Origin: Gemmatimonadota bacterium
GTDB lineage: Bacteria > Gemmatimonadota > Gemmatimonadetes > Longimicrobiales > Gaopeijiaceae
Reading direction: 5' to 3'
Length of the DNA: 33,089 nucleotides
NCBI GenBank assembly: GCA_009841475.1
Contig: VXLT01000047.1
Coordinates: forward strand, 1 to 33,089
Shown here in pieces: positions 7,305-16,626 of the stretch. The translations under genes and the position numbers were made by a program. Each line of letters opens with the position of its first letter. The first letter of the stretch is position 1. The notes under the pieces are model-generated. The model did no database searches and was not told the DNA's origin. It worked only from the letters and a program-made list of their open reading frames with translations.

Positions 7305-8369
7305 ATGAAGGAAGGCGCGAGGATCCTGGTTCGCACCTGCGCCAACGTGCAGCCGGGCGAGAACGTGGTGATCGTGACGGACCCGGAGGGGATGGGGATC
7401 GCCGAGGCCGTTGCCGACGAGGACCGCTCGGTGATCGCCACGGCGCTGGCCGGCGAGGTCCACGCGGCCGGCGCCGTCGCCAGCATCGTCGTCGGGCCCG
7501 GGCGTTCCATCGACAACGAGGAGCCGGGGCCGGCGGTCGCGGCGGCGCTGAGGGCGGCGGACGTGGCTTTCCTGCCGGTGACGCTCGCCCTGGCGCACAC
7601 ACACGCCGTGCGCGCGGCCATCGCCGCCGGTGCCCGCGTCCTGTCGATGACGGCCTTCACCGAACGCATGATGCGCGAGGGTGGGCTCTTCACGGACTTC
7701 CGGGCGCGCCAGCCGCTGTGCCGGGCGCTGGCGGCGAGGCTCACGGCCGGAAAGCACCTGAGGGTCACCAATCCCGCCGGCACCGATCTCGGCATGAGCC
7801 TGGAGGGCGTCACCGGGAACAGCCACGCCTGCCTGCTGGACGGTCCGGGCTTTACGGCGGTCCCCAACATCGAAGCCAACTGCGCCCCTGCCCAGGGATC
7901 GGCCGAAGGCGTGTTCGTTTGCGACGGGAGCATCCCCTACTACGGCGTTGGACCCGTGCGCGAGCCCGTCGTCTTCCGTATCTCGGGGGGGTTCGTCACC
8001 CACATCGAGGGTGGTGGCCAGGCGGACTTCCTGGCGTCCCTGCTCGCCCGGCAGGAGGACCCCTGGGTCTACAACCTGGCCCAATTCGCCTTCGGCCTGA
8101 ATCCCGCCTGCACCGGATTCACCGGCGAGATGCTCAACGACGAAGGCGTGAACGGGACGGTCCACATCGGGATCGGCACCTCCGCCAACCTTGGTGGAGC
8201 CGTGTCGGCGAAGACCCATTTCGATGCCGTGGCGCAGGCCCCGACGGTCCGGATCGACGGGGAGTTGGTACTGGTGGACGGGGAGTTCGCTGAAGGAGTC
8301 AGCGCGCGCCCTTCGCCAGCACCTCGAACCGTCGGCGTGCCCGGTTCCCGCGGTCGTCCACCACCGTGA
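7305..8369 (+). CDS. M29 aminopeptidase / NicX-like metalloenzyme, copy 2, with altered metal site
   Basis: This is a paralogue of the preceding gene (354 residues; shared blocks include 'TGEML.DEGV.GT.HIGIGTS' and 'QADFL'). The ATG at 7305 is 46 nt after the previous stop and has no clear Shine-Dalgarno sequence. Metal-site residues Glu190, His287, His305 and Asp307 are kept, but the position of Glu268 in copy 1 is Gln260 ('NLAQFAFG'). That suggests a single-metal enzyme of NicX type, or a different specificity. The C-terminus runs about 25 residues past the end of copy 1 and overlaps the 3' end of the convergent pbpC by 71 nt; that tail is Arg/Pro-rich and probably not functional. The two copies may form a heteromer or handle successive substrates. 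Confidence 0.8.
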   Translation: MKEGARILVRTCANVQPGENVVIVTDPEGMGIAEAVADEDRSVIATALAGEVHAAGAVASIVVGPGRSIDNEEPGPAVAAALRAADVAFLPVTLALAHTHAVRAAIAAGARVLSMTAFTERMMREGGLFTDFRARQPLCRALAARLTAGKHLRVTNPAGTDLGMSLEGVTGNSHACLLDGPGFTAVPNIEANCAPAQGSAEGVFVCDGSIPYYGVGPVREPVVFRISGGFVTHIEGGGQADFLASLLARQEDPWVYNLAQFAFGLNPACTGFTGEMLNDEGVNGTVHIGIGTSANLGGAVSAKTHFDAVAQAPTVRIDGELVLVDGEFAEGVSARPSPAPRTVGVPGSRGRPPP

Positions 8370-10728
8370 GGGTGTGGAGCCCCTCCGCGATGTCGAGCGC
8401 CTGCTCGTGGAAGATGCGGGTCGAGCCGACGTAGCGTTCGTCGAGGTGCCAGTGCAGCGTGGCCTCCGGATCGCGGTGCGCCGCCGAGAATACCGTGCGT
8501 CCCTTGCGGCCGCCCAGCTCCACGGGGATGTAGATGCGCGCCCCGGGATGAGGGTAGACGAAGTCGACCGGACCGCGCGCCGGCGCGTCCGCGGTGGTCG
8601 TCGCGCAATCCGCGCGGTAGGAGGGAAGTGGACGGTAGTCCGGATTGCGGCGCCGGTAGTAGGTCTCCTGACTGGGCGGCAATACGAACCGGATCTCGTG
8701 TGACATCGCCTGGACGGACTCGCACCTGCCGTGGACGCGAAGACCACTGGCCGGATCGAGGTGGGTTGTGCGGTGGTGCGGGCTGGGCCGCGTGAAGTGG
8801 CTGTCCCGGGGGGCCCACGTGAAGGTGGTGTTGCAGCCGCCGGCTGCCAGGTAGCCGTCCGACTCGCAGATTCTCAGTTGTTTGAGGTGCGCTTCGGGCA
8901 TCGGGAACCACTCGCCACTATCGAGGCGGCCCATGATGTCGAAGAGGACGGGCGCGGCGGTGCCGATCCCCGTCAGTTCGGGCCGTCCCTCACCGTCGGC
9001 GTTCCCCGCCCAGACGCCGACCGTGTAGCGCGGCGTGACCCCGACCGCCCACCCGTCGCGGTGGCCATAGCTCGTGCCCGTCTTCCACGCGACCCGGTGT
9101 GCGTCGCCCAGGACGCGCCACTGCGAATCCGTCCCGGGACGGACGACTTCCACCAGCGCCTCGAGGGTGAGCCACGCGGCGCCGACGCTGAGTCCGGCGG
9201 GTCCGTCCGTCCGTTGCGGTGCGCTTGAGAGGAGACGCGGACGCAGGTATTGACCGGCGCCGGCTGACGGCTGGCCGGGGGCTTGCCCGGCCGCCGGGAC
9301 GCCGCTTCCCCCGATCCTCGCCAGATTCGCGTACATCGAGGTGATGTCCCACAGCGTACCCTCCGCGCCCCCGAGCACCAGCGTCAGGCCGTAGTGGCCG
9401 GGCGGGTTTTGCAGCGTTCCCATACCCATTCCGCGCAGGAAATCGTAGAACCGGTCCACCCCGTGGCGCCTGAGCATCCGAACGGCGGGCACGTTGAGCG
9501 ATCGCGCGAGCGCGTCCTTCGCGGGGACCGCGCCCCGAAACTCCCGGTCGTAGTTCTCGGGCATGTACCCGGCGAACTGGGACGGAATGTCGGGCACGAG
9601 GGTTTCGGGGAGGATCTCGCCCGCGTCCAGCATGCGGGCATAGAGGAACGGCTTGAGGATGCTCCCGGTGCTGCGCGGCCGCTGCACCAGGTCGATCGCG
9701 TAGCCGCTGCCCTGTGCCACTCCCCACCGGCTGTTCCCCACATAGGCGACCACCTCGAAGGTGCGGTTGTCGATCACCAGGGCGGCGGCGTGGTGGATCC
9801 CCAGCGTGGCCAGCGACTGCGACTGGCGGGTTACGACATCGCTCACCAGCCGCTGGAGCGGCGCGTCCAGGGTGCTTGCGTACCGGCGCCCGGCGCTTCG
9901 GGCCTCCGCCGCGAGCCGCTGCAGCAGGTGGGGCGCCCCTTCCGGCAGCAGTCCCGGCGCATCCGGCAGCGGCTCCAGCAGGGCGAGTTCCAGCTCCTCG
10001 CCGCCGATCAAGCCTCTCTCCCGCAGTCGGTGCAGGAGCCGGTCCCGCTTGGCCAGCAGCCCGGCGCGGCTTCGTCCCGGGTGCATGGAACCCGGGTTGT
10101 TCGGCAGGACCGCCAGCGTCGCGGCCTCCGCCCACGAAAGGTCGTCGGGACCCCGCCCGAAGTACCGCCAGGCCGCCGCCTCGAGCCCGACCACGTTGCC
10201 GCCGAAGGGCGCGTGCGCGGCGTACAGCGCGAGCCTCTCGTCCTTGGTGGTGCCCAGTTCGAGCCGGGCCGCGAGTGCTGCCTCGACGAGCTTCTCGCGG
10301 TAGGTGCGGGGACGGTTGCCGCGCGACATGCGGATCACCTGCATCGTGATCGTGCTGCCGCCGCTGACCACTTCGCCCGCGCGCAGGTTGGTCCAGACGG
10401 CGCGGGCCAGCGCCACCGGATCGACCCCGGGGTGCCACCGGAACCGCTTGTCCTCGAAGGCGATTACGGCTGCGGCGTACTTCGCGGGCACCTCGTTGCG
10501 CGCCGGGAAGCGCCACTGCCCGTCCCGCGCGATTCGCGCCCCGAGCAGGGTGCCGTCGCGGGCTTCCAGAATGGAGGACCGGGGCGCGTCGAAGAGGGGG
10601 TCGGGGAGACGGGTGGCGACTTCAGCCACGATGAGGAGGGCGAGGGTGGGGAGCCCCCATGTGGCAAGCCTCCGCCCGGGCCAGCCACGCCCGCCCGCCC
10701 TTGTCGCCCGACCCCGCGCGCCCCTCAC
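8299..10728 (-). CDS. pbpC: Penicillin-binding protein 1C (bifunctional transglycosylase/transpeptidase)
   Basis: The start is a GTG at 10728 with GGAGGA just upstream; it overlaps the stop of the macroglobulin gene as GTGA, so the two are translationally coupled. The 809-residue product has a membrane anchor at about residues 21-39. A GT51 glycosyltransferase domain follows, with catalytic Glu92 in 'FEDKRFRWHPG' and then 'GGSTITMQ'. The transpeptidase domain has Ser356-x-x-Lys359 ('STGSILKP'), Ser410-x-Asn412 ('SLNVPA') and Lys549-Thr-Gly ('KTGTSYGHRDGW'). A PBP1C-type C-terminal beta domain ends the protein. It polymerises and cross-links peptidoglycan on the outer face of the inner membrane. 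E. coli PBP1C is 770 residues, close to this. Its last codons overlap the convergent M29-like gene. Confidence 0.95.
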   Translation of the reverse strand: MRGARGRATRAGGRGWPGRRLATWGLPTLALLIVAEVATRLPDPLFDAPRSSILEARDGTLLGARIARDGQWRFPARNEVPAKYAAAVIAFEDKRFRWHPGVDPVALARAVWTNLRAGEVVSGGSTITMQVIRMSRGNRPRTYREKLVEAALAARLELGTTKDERLALYAAHAPFGGNVVGLEAAAWRYFGRGPDDLSWAEAATLAVLPNNPGSMHPGRSRAGLLAKRDRLLHRLRERGLIGGEELELALLEPLPDAPGLLPEGAPHLLQRLAAEARSAGRRYASTLDAPLQRLVSDVVTRQSQSLATLGIHHAAALVIDNRTFEVVAYVGNSRWGVAQGSGYAIDLVQRPRSTGSILKPFLYARMLDAGEILPETLVPDIPSQFAGYMPENYDREFRGAVPAKDALARSLNVPAVRMLRRHGVDRFYDFLRGMGMGTLQNPPGHYGLTLVLGGAEGTLWDITSMYANLARIGGSGVPAAGQAPGQPSAGAGQYLRPRLLSSAPQRTDGPAGLSVGAAWLTLEALVEVVRPGTDSQWRVLGDAHRVAWKTGTSYGHRDGWAVGVTPRYTVGVWAGNADGEGRPELTGIGTAAPVLFDIMGRLDSGEWFPMPEAHLKQLRICESDGYLAAGGCNTTFTWAPRDSHFTRPSPHHRTTHLDPASGLRVHGRCESVQAMSHEIRFVLPPSQETYYRRRNPDYRPLPSYRADCATTTADAPARGPVDFVYPHPGARIYIPVELGGRKGRTVFSAAHRDPEATLHWHLDERYVGSTRIFHEQALDIAEGLHTLTVVDDRGNRARRRFEVLAKGAR

Positions 10729-13700
10729 CGTTCCTCCACCACCCGCACCGTCATCCCCTCGGTGCGCGCGTACACCGACGCGTCGTACATCGCCTCCGCC
10801 GCGGCGGCCGGCAGATAGTACTCGCCCTGGTAGGCCGCGTTGAACCACATCGAGAAGGTGAGCGCCCGGTCCTCGTCCAGCGAGAAGTAGGTGAGGACGC
10901 GGTCGTCGCGTACGTCCTGGTAGTCGATCCGCTCGTCTGCCGGGCCCTCGCCCCGGTCCAATCTGGCGTTGTGGATCTCCCACCCCGACGGCGCGCGGTA
11001 CTCCAGCGCCACGTCCCTCGCGTCGCGGCCGGACTCATTGCGAACGGTTACGGTTGCCACCAGGTCGGTGCCCTGCGTCAGCTCGGCCACGTCGATGGTT
11101 CTGCCGTCCGGGTCGGTGTAGCGCACCTGGATCGCCAACCCGGAGGAGGCCGCGACCTCGTCCCCGGCGGCGGGCACCCCCCGCGTCACCAGGCTCACAA
11201 AGAGCGGCGCGTCCGAGGTGTTCGCCACCGCCACCGGTCCCCCGCGCTCGGCGAGCCCGATGAGTCCCTCGGTGTGGATCGGGTACGAGGCCGTCCACGA
11301 CGTCTCGGCATCACCCGCGCGGACCTCGAAGGTGAACTCCCCGCCCGCGTCGGCGACTCCGTAGAAGCGCGTCATCGCGTAGAGCGCGTAGGCGATGGAG
11401 TGGGTCCCGTGCCAGGTGTCGGAGTAGAGGTCTCGCGAGATCTCTTCGGCTACCCGTGCCGCTTGCGCTCCGCGGTCCATCGCCACCAGCGCATCCAGCA
11501 GGATGGCCCGGTCCCTCAGCCGGGATCCCATGCTCCAGCCCGCGTCGATGTACTCCGGCACCTCGTCGTCCGCGCGTACAAGGCGGGCCGCGACATCATC
11601 CACCCCAGCCAGCCGGTAGGCCGCCGCGAGGTGCCAGCGCGCGGCCGGGTCCAGGTCGCCCGATGCGCGCAGCCGGTTCATCGCACCGATCTCGGACGCG
11701 CCTGCCAGCGCCAGCGTGTACAGCCGGTAGGCCTGGTCCATCGGCGGCGTGTCGCCCCGCGTTCTCCACGACCGGGCCCGGCGGCGCTGATATTCCCGCC
11801 ACCCCGACAGCATCCCCGGCTCCACATAGTAGCCGAGCCGCTCCGCCTCGATCAGAAAGTGGCCCACGTAGTTGGTGACCCATCCGTTGCGGCCGTCGGC
11901 GGCGGCATACCCGCCGGGCCAGTACGCAAAACCGCCGGAAGAGACCTGAAACCCCCGCAAGCGGTCGAGGCCGGCCTGGACGTTATTGCTCACGCGTGCG
12001 CGCGAGATGTCATCGAGGTTCGCCAGCTGGGGAAGGAAGAGCTGCGCCAGGACGGCGGAGACGACCTGCTCCAGGCAGCCGTGCGGGTAGCGCACGAGGT
12101 ATCCGAGACGGGCATCGAGGTTCAGGGGCGGCAGCCTCGTCACCTCCAGCGTCGCCGAGTTCGTCCCCGAAATCCCGTGCGGCTCCACATCGGCATTCCA
12201 CACCTCACCCGGGGCGATCTCCGCACGCACCAGGTTGGCCGTCACGGGGTTGGGGCTCCTCACCCGCAACGCGATCTCGGTCCGTGCCGTGTGCTCGCCC
12301 GCGACGGCGGCGAACCGCAGCAGACCCTGGCCCGGCGCGTCCCCCGCGCGGAGCTGCAGCCGCGCCATGCGCTCGCCCACCCCGTCGAAGGCGACCGTCT
12401 CGCTCGATGTGCCCACCACGTGGAACCGGGCGCCCGGTTCCACCGTCACCGTCGCCTCGCCCATCCCGTCCTGCATCGCGAAGAGCGTCACGGGGACGGC
12501 GATCTCCTCGCCGGGACCCACCACGCGCGGCAGCGTCGCCAGGATCGAGAGCGGCTGCCGCACGAACACCGACTCGGATGCCGAACCATAGGCGCCGTCC
12601 CGGCCCGCGACCACCATCACCCGCACCTGCCCGAGGTACTCCGGGATGTCGACGGAGTGCGTCGCCGTCGCGCCGCGCCCGAGCCGGAACGGCCCCATGA
12701 AGCGCACGACCGGCGGAAAACGGCTCCGCTCCTCGTCGGGTTCGAGCTCGGCGTCGTCCCCGCCCAGCGCGAGCAGCCGCTCCAGTTCGCCGCCGTACGC
12801 CCCGGCCACCTCGTCGAAGATGTCCCAGGTGGAGACCCCGAGCGCCTCGCGCGCGAAGAAGTGGTCGTGCAGATCGGGCGTCTGGAAGCTGGTAAGGCCC
12901 AGCAGCCCTTCGTCCACGACAGCGAGCGTGTAGGTCATCGGCCGCCCGGACGCCTCGGAGACCTGAACCGTGACGGTCGTGTCGGGCCGCCACTCCCCGG
13001 GAACGCCGATCTCGGGGCGCAGCACCGTCGCCGGGTCCTCCACCTCGAGCGGGATGACCCCGTAGAGCCGTATCGGCCGGTCGTTCGCGCGCCCGGAGTG
13101 CGGCTGGATCAGGTGGACGCCCACGTACACGTTGGGGCTCATCTCGGCGGTGAGCGGTACCTCGAAGCGCTGGCGGCCGCCGCCGAGCTCCATCCAGCGC
13201 TGGTCAAGGATCCGGCTTCCGGTCTCCAGGGTGACCAGCGCGCGGCCCGAATTCGCCTCGGGCAGCTGGATCTCGGCCACTTCGCCCACGGTGTAGCCGG
13301 TCTTGTCGGCGAGCAGCGTGAGCACGCTCGCCCCGGTGCCGGACTCCGCCCGGGGCCGGCCCGCCCATCCCGGCCAGTCCAGGTAGATGACCTTGCCGGT
13401 ACAGTGGCCGCCGTCGGTGTCGCACGCCCGCAGGAGATAGCGGCCCCACTCCGGTGAGTTGACCCGGAAGTCCCAGCTCCCGCGCCCCTCCGTCGTCGCG
13501 ACGGTGCCCTCCGCGACCACCTGGCTGTACTCGGATTCGGTGTAGCGGGCCAGCGACTCCGCCGAGCGGTCCCACCACCAGCGCCAGTCGATCTTGTAGA
13601 GGGTGAGGTCGACCGATTCGGCCGCGACCGGGTCGCCGCCGGGCGACAGGGTCGCAATCCGGACGGTGTGCGTCGTGTCGGTGAGGAGCATGCCCCGGGC

Positions 13701-16373
13701 CGCGTCGCCCGGTGGCGTCCGCACCCCGACGTAGGTCTCGTACGGCGAGAACCGCGCGCTCCTGCGGTTGGTGCTGAAGGCGCCGCCTTCCTCGAAGATG
13801 CGCGTGGTGAAGGTCGCCGCGAGCATCCCGGGGGCCTGGCCGCCGGGGGCCAGCTCCGGGGTGAAGGAGGCGTAGCCTTCGTCGTCGAGCGCGCCCTCGA
13901 AGATCGGGGTCGGCTCCCCGGCGTACTGGCGCGCGGGATCGTCGAAGACGTGGTCGCCGTACTGGGCGAAGGCGGTGCGGACCGGCCGGAACGCGACCCG
14001 CACGTCGGCGTCGAGGCTGCGCGCGACCGCGCCGCTCAGCCACTGCCCGAAGAGGGTGGCTTCGCGGGGATCGCCCGCCTGGAGGAGCTCGCCCGTGCCC
14101 GAATCGGCCACGTCCGCGTCGCCCGCGCCCAGGTCGAGATCGACCCTGAGGCGGTTCGGCATCACCGTCTCGACGCGGACCGGTGCCGAAAAGCGCGCGC
14201 CGCCGACCTCGACGGCCGCGTTCCAGTTCCCGGTGGGCGCGTCCGGGGCCGTCCCGAGGGTGAAGGCGTAGAAGCCGTCGAGGGGATCGGCGTTCGTGGC
14301 CGTGTGAACGACCTGTCCCAGCGGGTTGAGGAGTTGCAGGGTGGCCGGGTGGTCGTCGGGAAGCGGGTTTTCGGCGTCGTCGAGCACGAACGTAAGGTGG
14401 ATGTCGTCGCCGGGGCGCCAGACGCCGCGTTCGCCGTAGATCTTCCCCTTGAGCCCGTCGGTGACCACCGAACCGCCCACGTCGAAGTGGCTGGTGGGCA
14501 GCGCGGGCCCGAAGTTCATCTTGAGATAACCCTTGTCGCCTTCGGGCCGGGTCCGGCCGCCGATGCCCATGCGCGTGCCGGCACCGGGCCGGCCTACCGT
14601 CCGCGGGCCGCCACCACCCTCGGCCACCGCGTAGTACGGAATCCCCTCCAGAGTGGTGCGCGCCATCCCGTCCGACCCCGTCACCACGGTCGCGAGCGGC
14701 TGGTTCTGATAGTTCATGAAAGTCACCGACACGCCGCTCATCGGATCGGAGGTGCGCAGGTCGGTGGTGGCCACCAGGACATCGCCCCGCGCGTCCCGCT
14801 TCGCCGTGATCCCGATGTTCGACGCGAGGAAGTTCCTGGCGTTGGTGGCCCGCCCGGACCACCGGTAGTAGGAGTCGGTGCAGGGGTCTTCGCGGTCGGC
14901 CCACTCGAACGGGGCTTCGTTCCCGCGGATCCCGTCCCAGCCGGTCACGAAGCGGTCGTACTGGTCGTTAAGGTCGGCCGGTTTCGGCTCGACGGCCACC
15001 GGCACCCGGTTGCGCGCGTCCGAGCATGCAAAGGTGGAGTTGCCGCGGTTGATCGACAGGGTCAGCCGGATGAGGCTCCCCGCGTGGGCGCGCACAACGT
15101 CGCTGATGTCGAGCGTGTAGCGGTTCCAACCGCTGTCCTCCGCCTCGGGGAGCGATATCGTGCGCCGCCAGAGCGTGCGCCCGGCTCGCCCGAGCTCGCG
15201 GCCGCCGGAGAGATCGTTGTTCTGGAGGAACTGTCCGATGTTGGCCTCGTACACCTCGAAGGCCGTGACCTGGACCGAACGCACGTTGGCCGCCTCGATC
15301 GGGACGGTCAGCGTTTCGGCCTCGGGGAGCACCACCCCGCGCCCCGCGAAGCGCACGCCCGGCTTCACGTCGGCGAAGTTCACCACGTGTTCGCTGCCCT
15401 CCTCGAGCCGCTTGCCGCCGGCGCCCCGGATCCCGGCTTCGAGCACGACCATCGCGGGCCCGATAACGCGCTCCGCCGGGAAGATCCGCAACGTGTTGCC
15501 GGACACCTCCAGGGTGAAGCGCTCGTCCTCCAGGCTCACCAGCCCGGCCAGGTCCTGGCTCCGGTCAAGGGGGTCCGAGAAGCGAATCTGCGCGTACTGG
15601 CGGTCGTCCGACTCGGCGCGGGCGGCGGTGACGCGGAAGACATCCTGCCCCGGGACCGTGATGCCGCGCCTGCCGCGAGACCCGACGCCGATGGACCTCC
15701 CGTCCCAGCGGAGCCGCACCTCGCCGTCGCGCGCCCCGCGCGTCACACCCTGAATGGTAAAGCCGTGATCGATGCCGTCGTCGCCGTGCGTCCACCACAT
15801 CTCGAGCCGCTCTCCGCCCTGGTGGGCGGTCAGCACCTGCTCCACCGCGCCGCGCTCCGCAAAGTCGGCGGTCACGACCGTCCCTGTCAGCACGAGGTCG
15901 TCCTCCCCCCCAGCCTGCGCCTCCAGTCCGTCCACCCAAATCTCGAAGTCCTGCTCGATGACCTCGAAGGCGAACCAGTAGTCGCTCAGGTCTTCCGGCA
16001 CGCCCAGCAGTCCCTCCCGTGCCAGGGTGACGCGAAAGGTGCCACCCGAGGGCAGTTCGGTTGCGGGTGTGAAGAGGAGCTGGCGGGCGCTGGTGAAGAC
16101 GGCGGTGCCGTCGATCGCCGGTTCAAGCTCCAGCACCCCGGCCGTCGGCTGGCCGAGAAGGTGCTCGCCCGCCACGTCGCGGGTGAACTCGATCGTGACG
16201 TGGTCGCGACTCGACACCGTCCCGTGGGTGCGTGCGCTGATCAGCGATCCCCACCTGGGGTCCACCGGCGGGCCGGCCGAATCGGGACCTTCGACGGCGC
16301 TGCAGGCGGCGAGGGCGGCGAGGGTCGCCAGGGGGAGCGGGACGAAGCGGGGCGGCAGGATGGACATGACCAT
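10725..16373 (-). CDS. yfhM: Bacterial alpha-2-macroglobulin lipoprotein, thioester type
   Basis: The 1882-residue product starts with a lipoprotein signal whose lipobox is LAAC (Cys24), so it is anchored in the envelope. The start may be the ATG at 16373 or the one at 16367. Bacterial alpha-2-macroglobulins trap attacking proteases: cleavage of a bait region exposes a reactive thioester that attaches covalently to the protease. The thioester motif is intact at Cys1433-Leu-Glu-Gln1436 in 'RYPHGCLEQVVSAV', followed by the helical thioester domain. Repeated beta-sandwich (MG) domains fill the N-terminal two thirds, including 'GYLKMNFGPALPTSHFDVGG' and 'TYTLAVVDEGLLGLTSF'. It is followed directly by pbpC; in enterobacteria the same pair is thought to guard and repair the wall where the outer membrane is breached. 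Confidence 0.95.
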   Translation of the reverse strand: MVMSILPPRFVPLPLATLAALAACSAVEGPDSAGPPVDPRWGSLISARTHGTVSSRDHVTIEFTRDVAGEHLLGQPTAGVLELEPAIDGTAVFTSARQLLFTPATELPSGGTFRVTLAREGLLGVPEDLSDYWFAFEVIEQDFEIWVDGLEAQAGGEDDLVLTGTVVTADFAERGAVEQVLTAHQGGERLEMWWTHGDDGIDHGFTIQGVTRGARDGEVRLRWDGRSIGVGSRGRRGITVPGQDVFRVTAARAESDDRQYAQIRFSDPLDRSQDLAGLVSLEDERFTLEVSGNTLRIFPAERVIGPAMVVLEAGIRGAGGKRLEEGSEHVVNFADVKPGVRFAGRGVVLPEAETLTVPIEAANVRSVQVTAFEVYEANIGQFLQNNDLSGGRELGRAGRTLWRRTISLPEAEDSGWNRYTLDISDVVRAHAGSLIRLTLSINRGNSTFACSDARNRVPVAVEPKPADLNDQYDRFVTGWDGIRGNEAPFEWADREDPCTDSYYRWSGRATNARNFLASNIGITAKRDARGDVLVATTDLRTSDPMSGVSVTFMNYQNQPLATVVTGSDGMARTTLEGIPYYAVAEGGGGPRTVGRPGAGTRMGIGGRTRPEGDKGYLKMNFGPALPTSHFDVGGSVVTDGLKGKIYGERGVWRPGDDIHLTFVLDDAENPLPDDHPATLQLLNPLGQVVHTATNADPLDGFYAFTLGTAPDAPTGNWNAAVEVGGARFSAPVRVETVMPNRLRVDLDLGAGDADVADSGTGELLQAGDPREATLFGQWLSGAVARSLDADVRVAFRPVRTAFAQYGDHVFDDPARQYAGEPTPIFEGALDDEGYASFTPELAPGGQAPGMLAATFTTRIFEEGGAFSTNRRSARFSPYETYVGVRTPPGDAARGMLLTDTTHTVRIATLSPGGDPVAAESVDLTLYKIDWRWWWDRSAESLARYTESEYSQVVAEGTVATTEGRGSWDFRVNSPEWGRYLLRACDTDGGHCTGKVIYLDWPGWAGRPRAESGTGASVLTLLADKTGYTVGEVAEIQLPEANSGRALVTLETGSRILDQRWMELGGGRQRFEVPLTAEMSPNVYVGVHLIQPHSGRANDRPIRLYGVIPLEVEDPATVLRPEIGVPGEWRPDTTVTVQVSEASGRPMTYTLAVVDEGLLGLTSFQTPDLHDHFFAREALGVSTWDIFDEVAGAYGGELERLLALGGDDAELEPDEERSRFPPVVRFMGPFRLGRGATATHSVDIPEYLGQVRVMVVAGRDGAYGSASESVFVRQPLSILATLPRVVGPGEEIAVPVTLFAMQDGMGEATVTVEPGARFHVVGTSSETVAFDGVGERMARLQLRAGDAPGQGLLRFAAVAGEHTARTEIALRVRSPNPVTANLVRAEIAPGEVWNADVEPHGISGTNSATLEVTRLPPLNLDARLGYLVRYPHGCLEQVVSAVLAQLFLPQLANLDDISRARVSNNVQAGLDRLRGFQVSSGGFAYWPGGYAAADGRNGWVTNYVGHFLIEAERLGYYVEPGMLSGWREYQRRRARSWRTRGDTPPMDQAYRLYTLALAGASEIGAMNRLRASGDLDPAARWHLAAAYRLAGVDDVAARLVRADDEVPEYIDAGWSMGSRLRDRAILLDALVAMDRGAQAARVAEEISRDLYSDTWHGTHSIAYALYAMTRFYGVADAGGEFTFEVRAGDAETSWTASYPIHTEGLIGLAERGGPVAVANTSDAPLFVSLVTRGVPAAGDEVAASSGLAIQVRYTDPDGRTIDVAELTQGTDLVATVTVRNESGRDARDVALEYRAPSGWEIHNARLDRGEGPADERIDYQDVRDDRVLTYFSLDEDRALTFSMWFNAAYQGEYYLPAAAAEAMYDASVYARTEGMTVRVVEER

Positions 16374-16500
16374 GCTCCAGGCGGAAAGTTGGGCTGCGCC
16401 TCAATGCGAACTTCGGCTATGGCCATTGGGAGGGCAAGGAACGTACCAGGGCCGGGGCACCCGTTTGGCCGGCAGTGAGGTGGATCTCGTGTCTATCGAG

Positions 16501-16611
16501 TCACGGCTGCCGCTGCGGCGGTGTAGGCGGCGACACGATCCGCAGAACGAGCAGGTGCTCCATGTCCATCGAGTCGCGGCCCACGGCGAGGAACTTCCCG
16601 GACCTCGACCA
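16501..16611 (-). pseudogene. Relic of the 3' end of a secreted beta-propeller-type gene
   Basis: On the minus strand the codons before a TGA at 16503-16501 read 'GKFLAVGRDSMDMEHLLVLRI' then 'VSPPTPPQRQP'. From memory, this matches the C-terminal strand common in environmental six-bladed beta-propeller proteins (roughly 'yvLgVwrDelDvEhVrvyrL'). It differs in type from the four propellers later in the window. No start, signal peptide or remaining blades are present: upstream the frame runs straight into the fic promoter and the antisense of fic. A 3'-terminal fragment left by deletion or insertion is the simplest reading. A chance resemblance over about 20 residues is the alternative. Confidence 0.4.
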
Positions 16612-16626
16612 GGAACCGGTCGAAGT

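Noticed and set aside
10659-16478. Two very long plus-strand open frames (932 and 936 codons, 10659-13457 and 13668-16478) opposite the macroglobulin and pbpC genes
   Set aside because: They read as Arg/His/Pro/Gly-rich sequence without domains and are antisense to a gene with clear MG and thioester motifs. High GC makes stop codons rare on the opposite strand.
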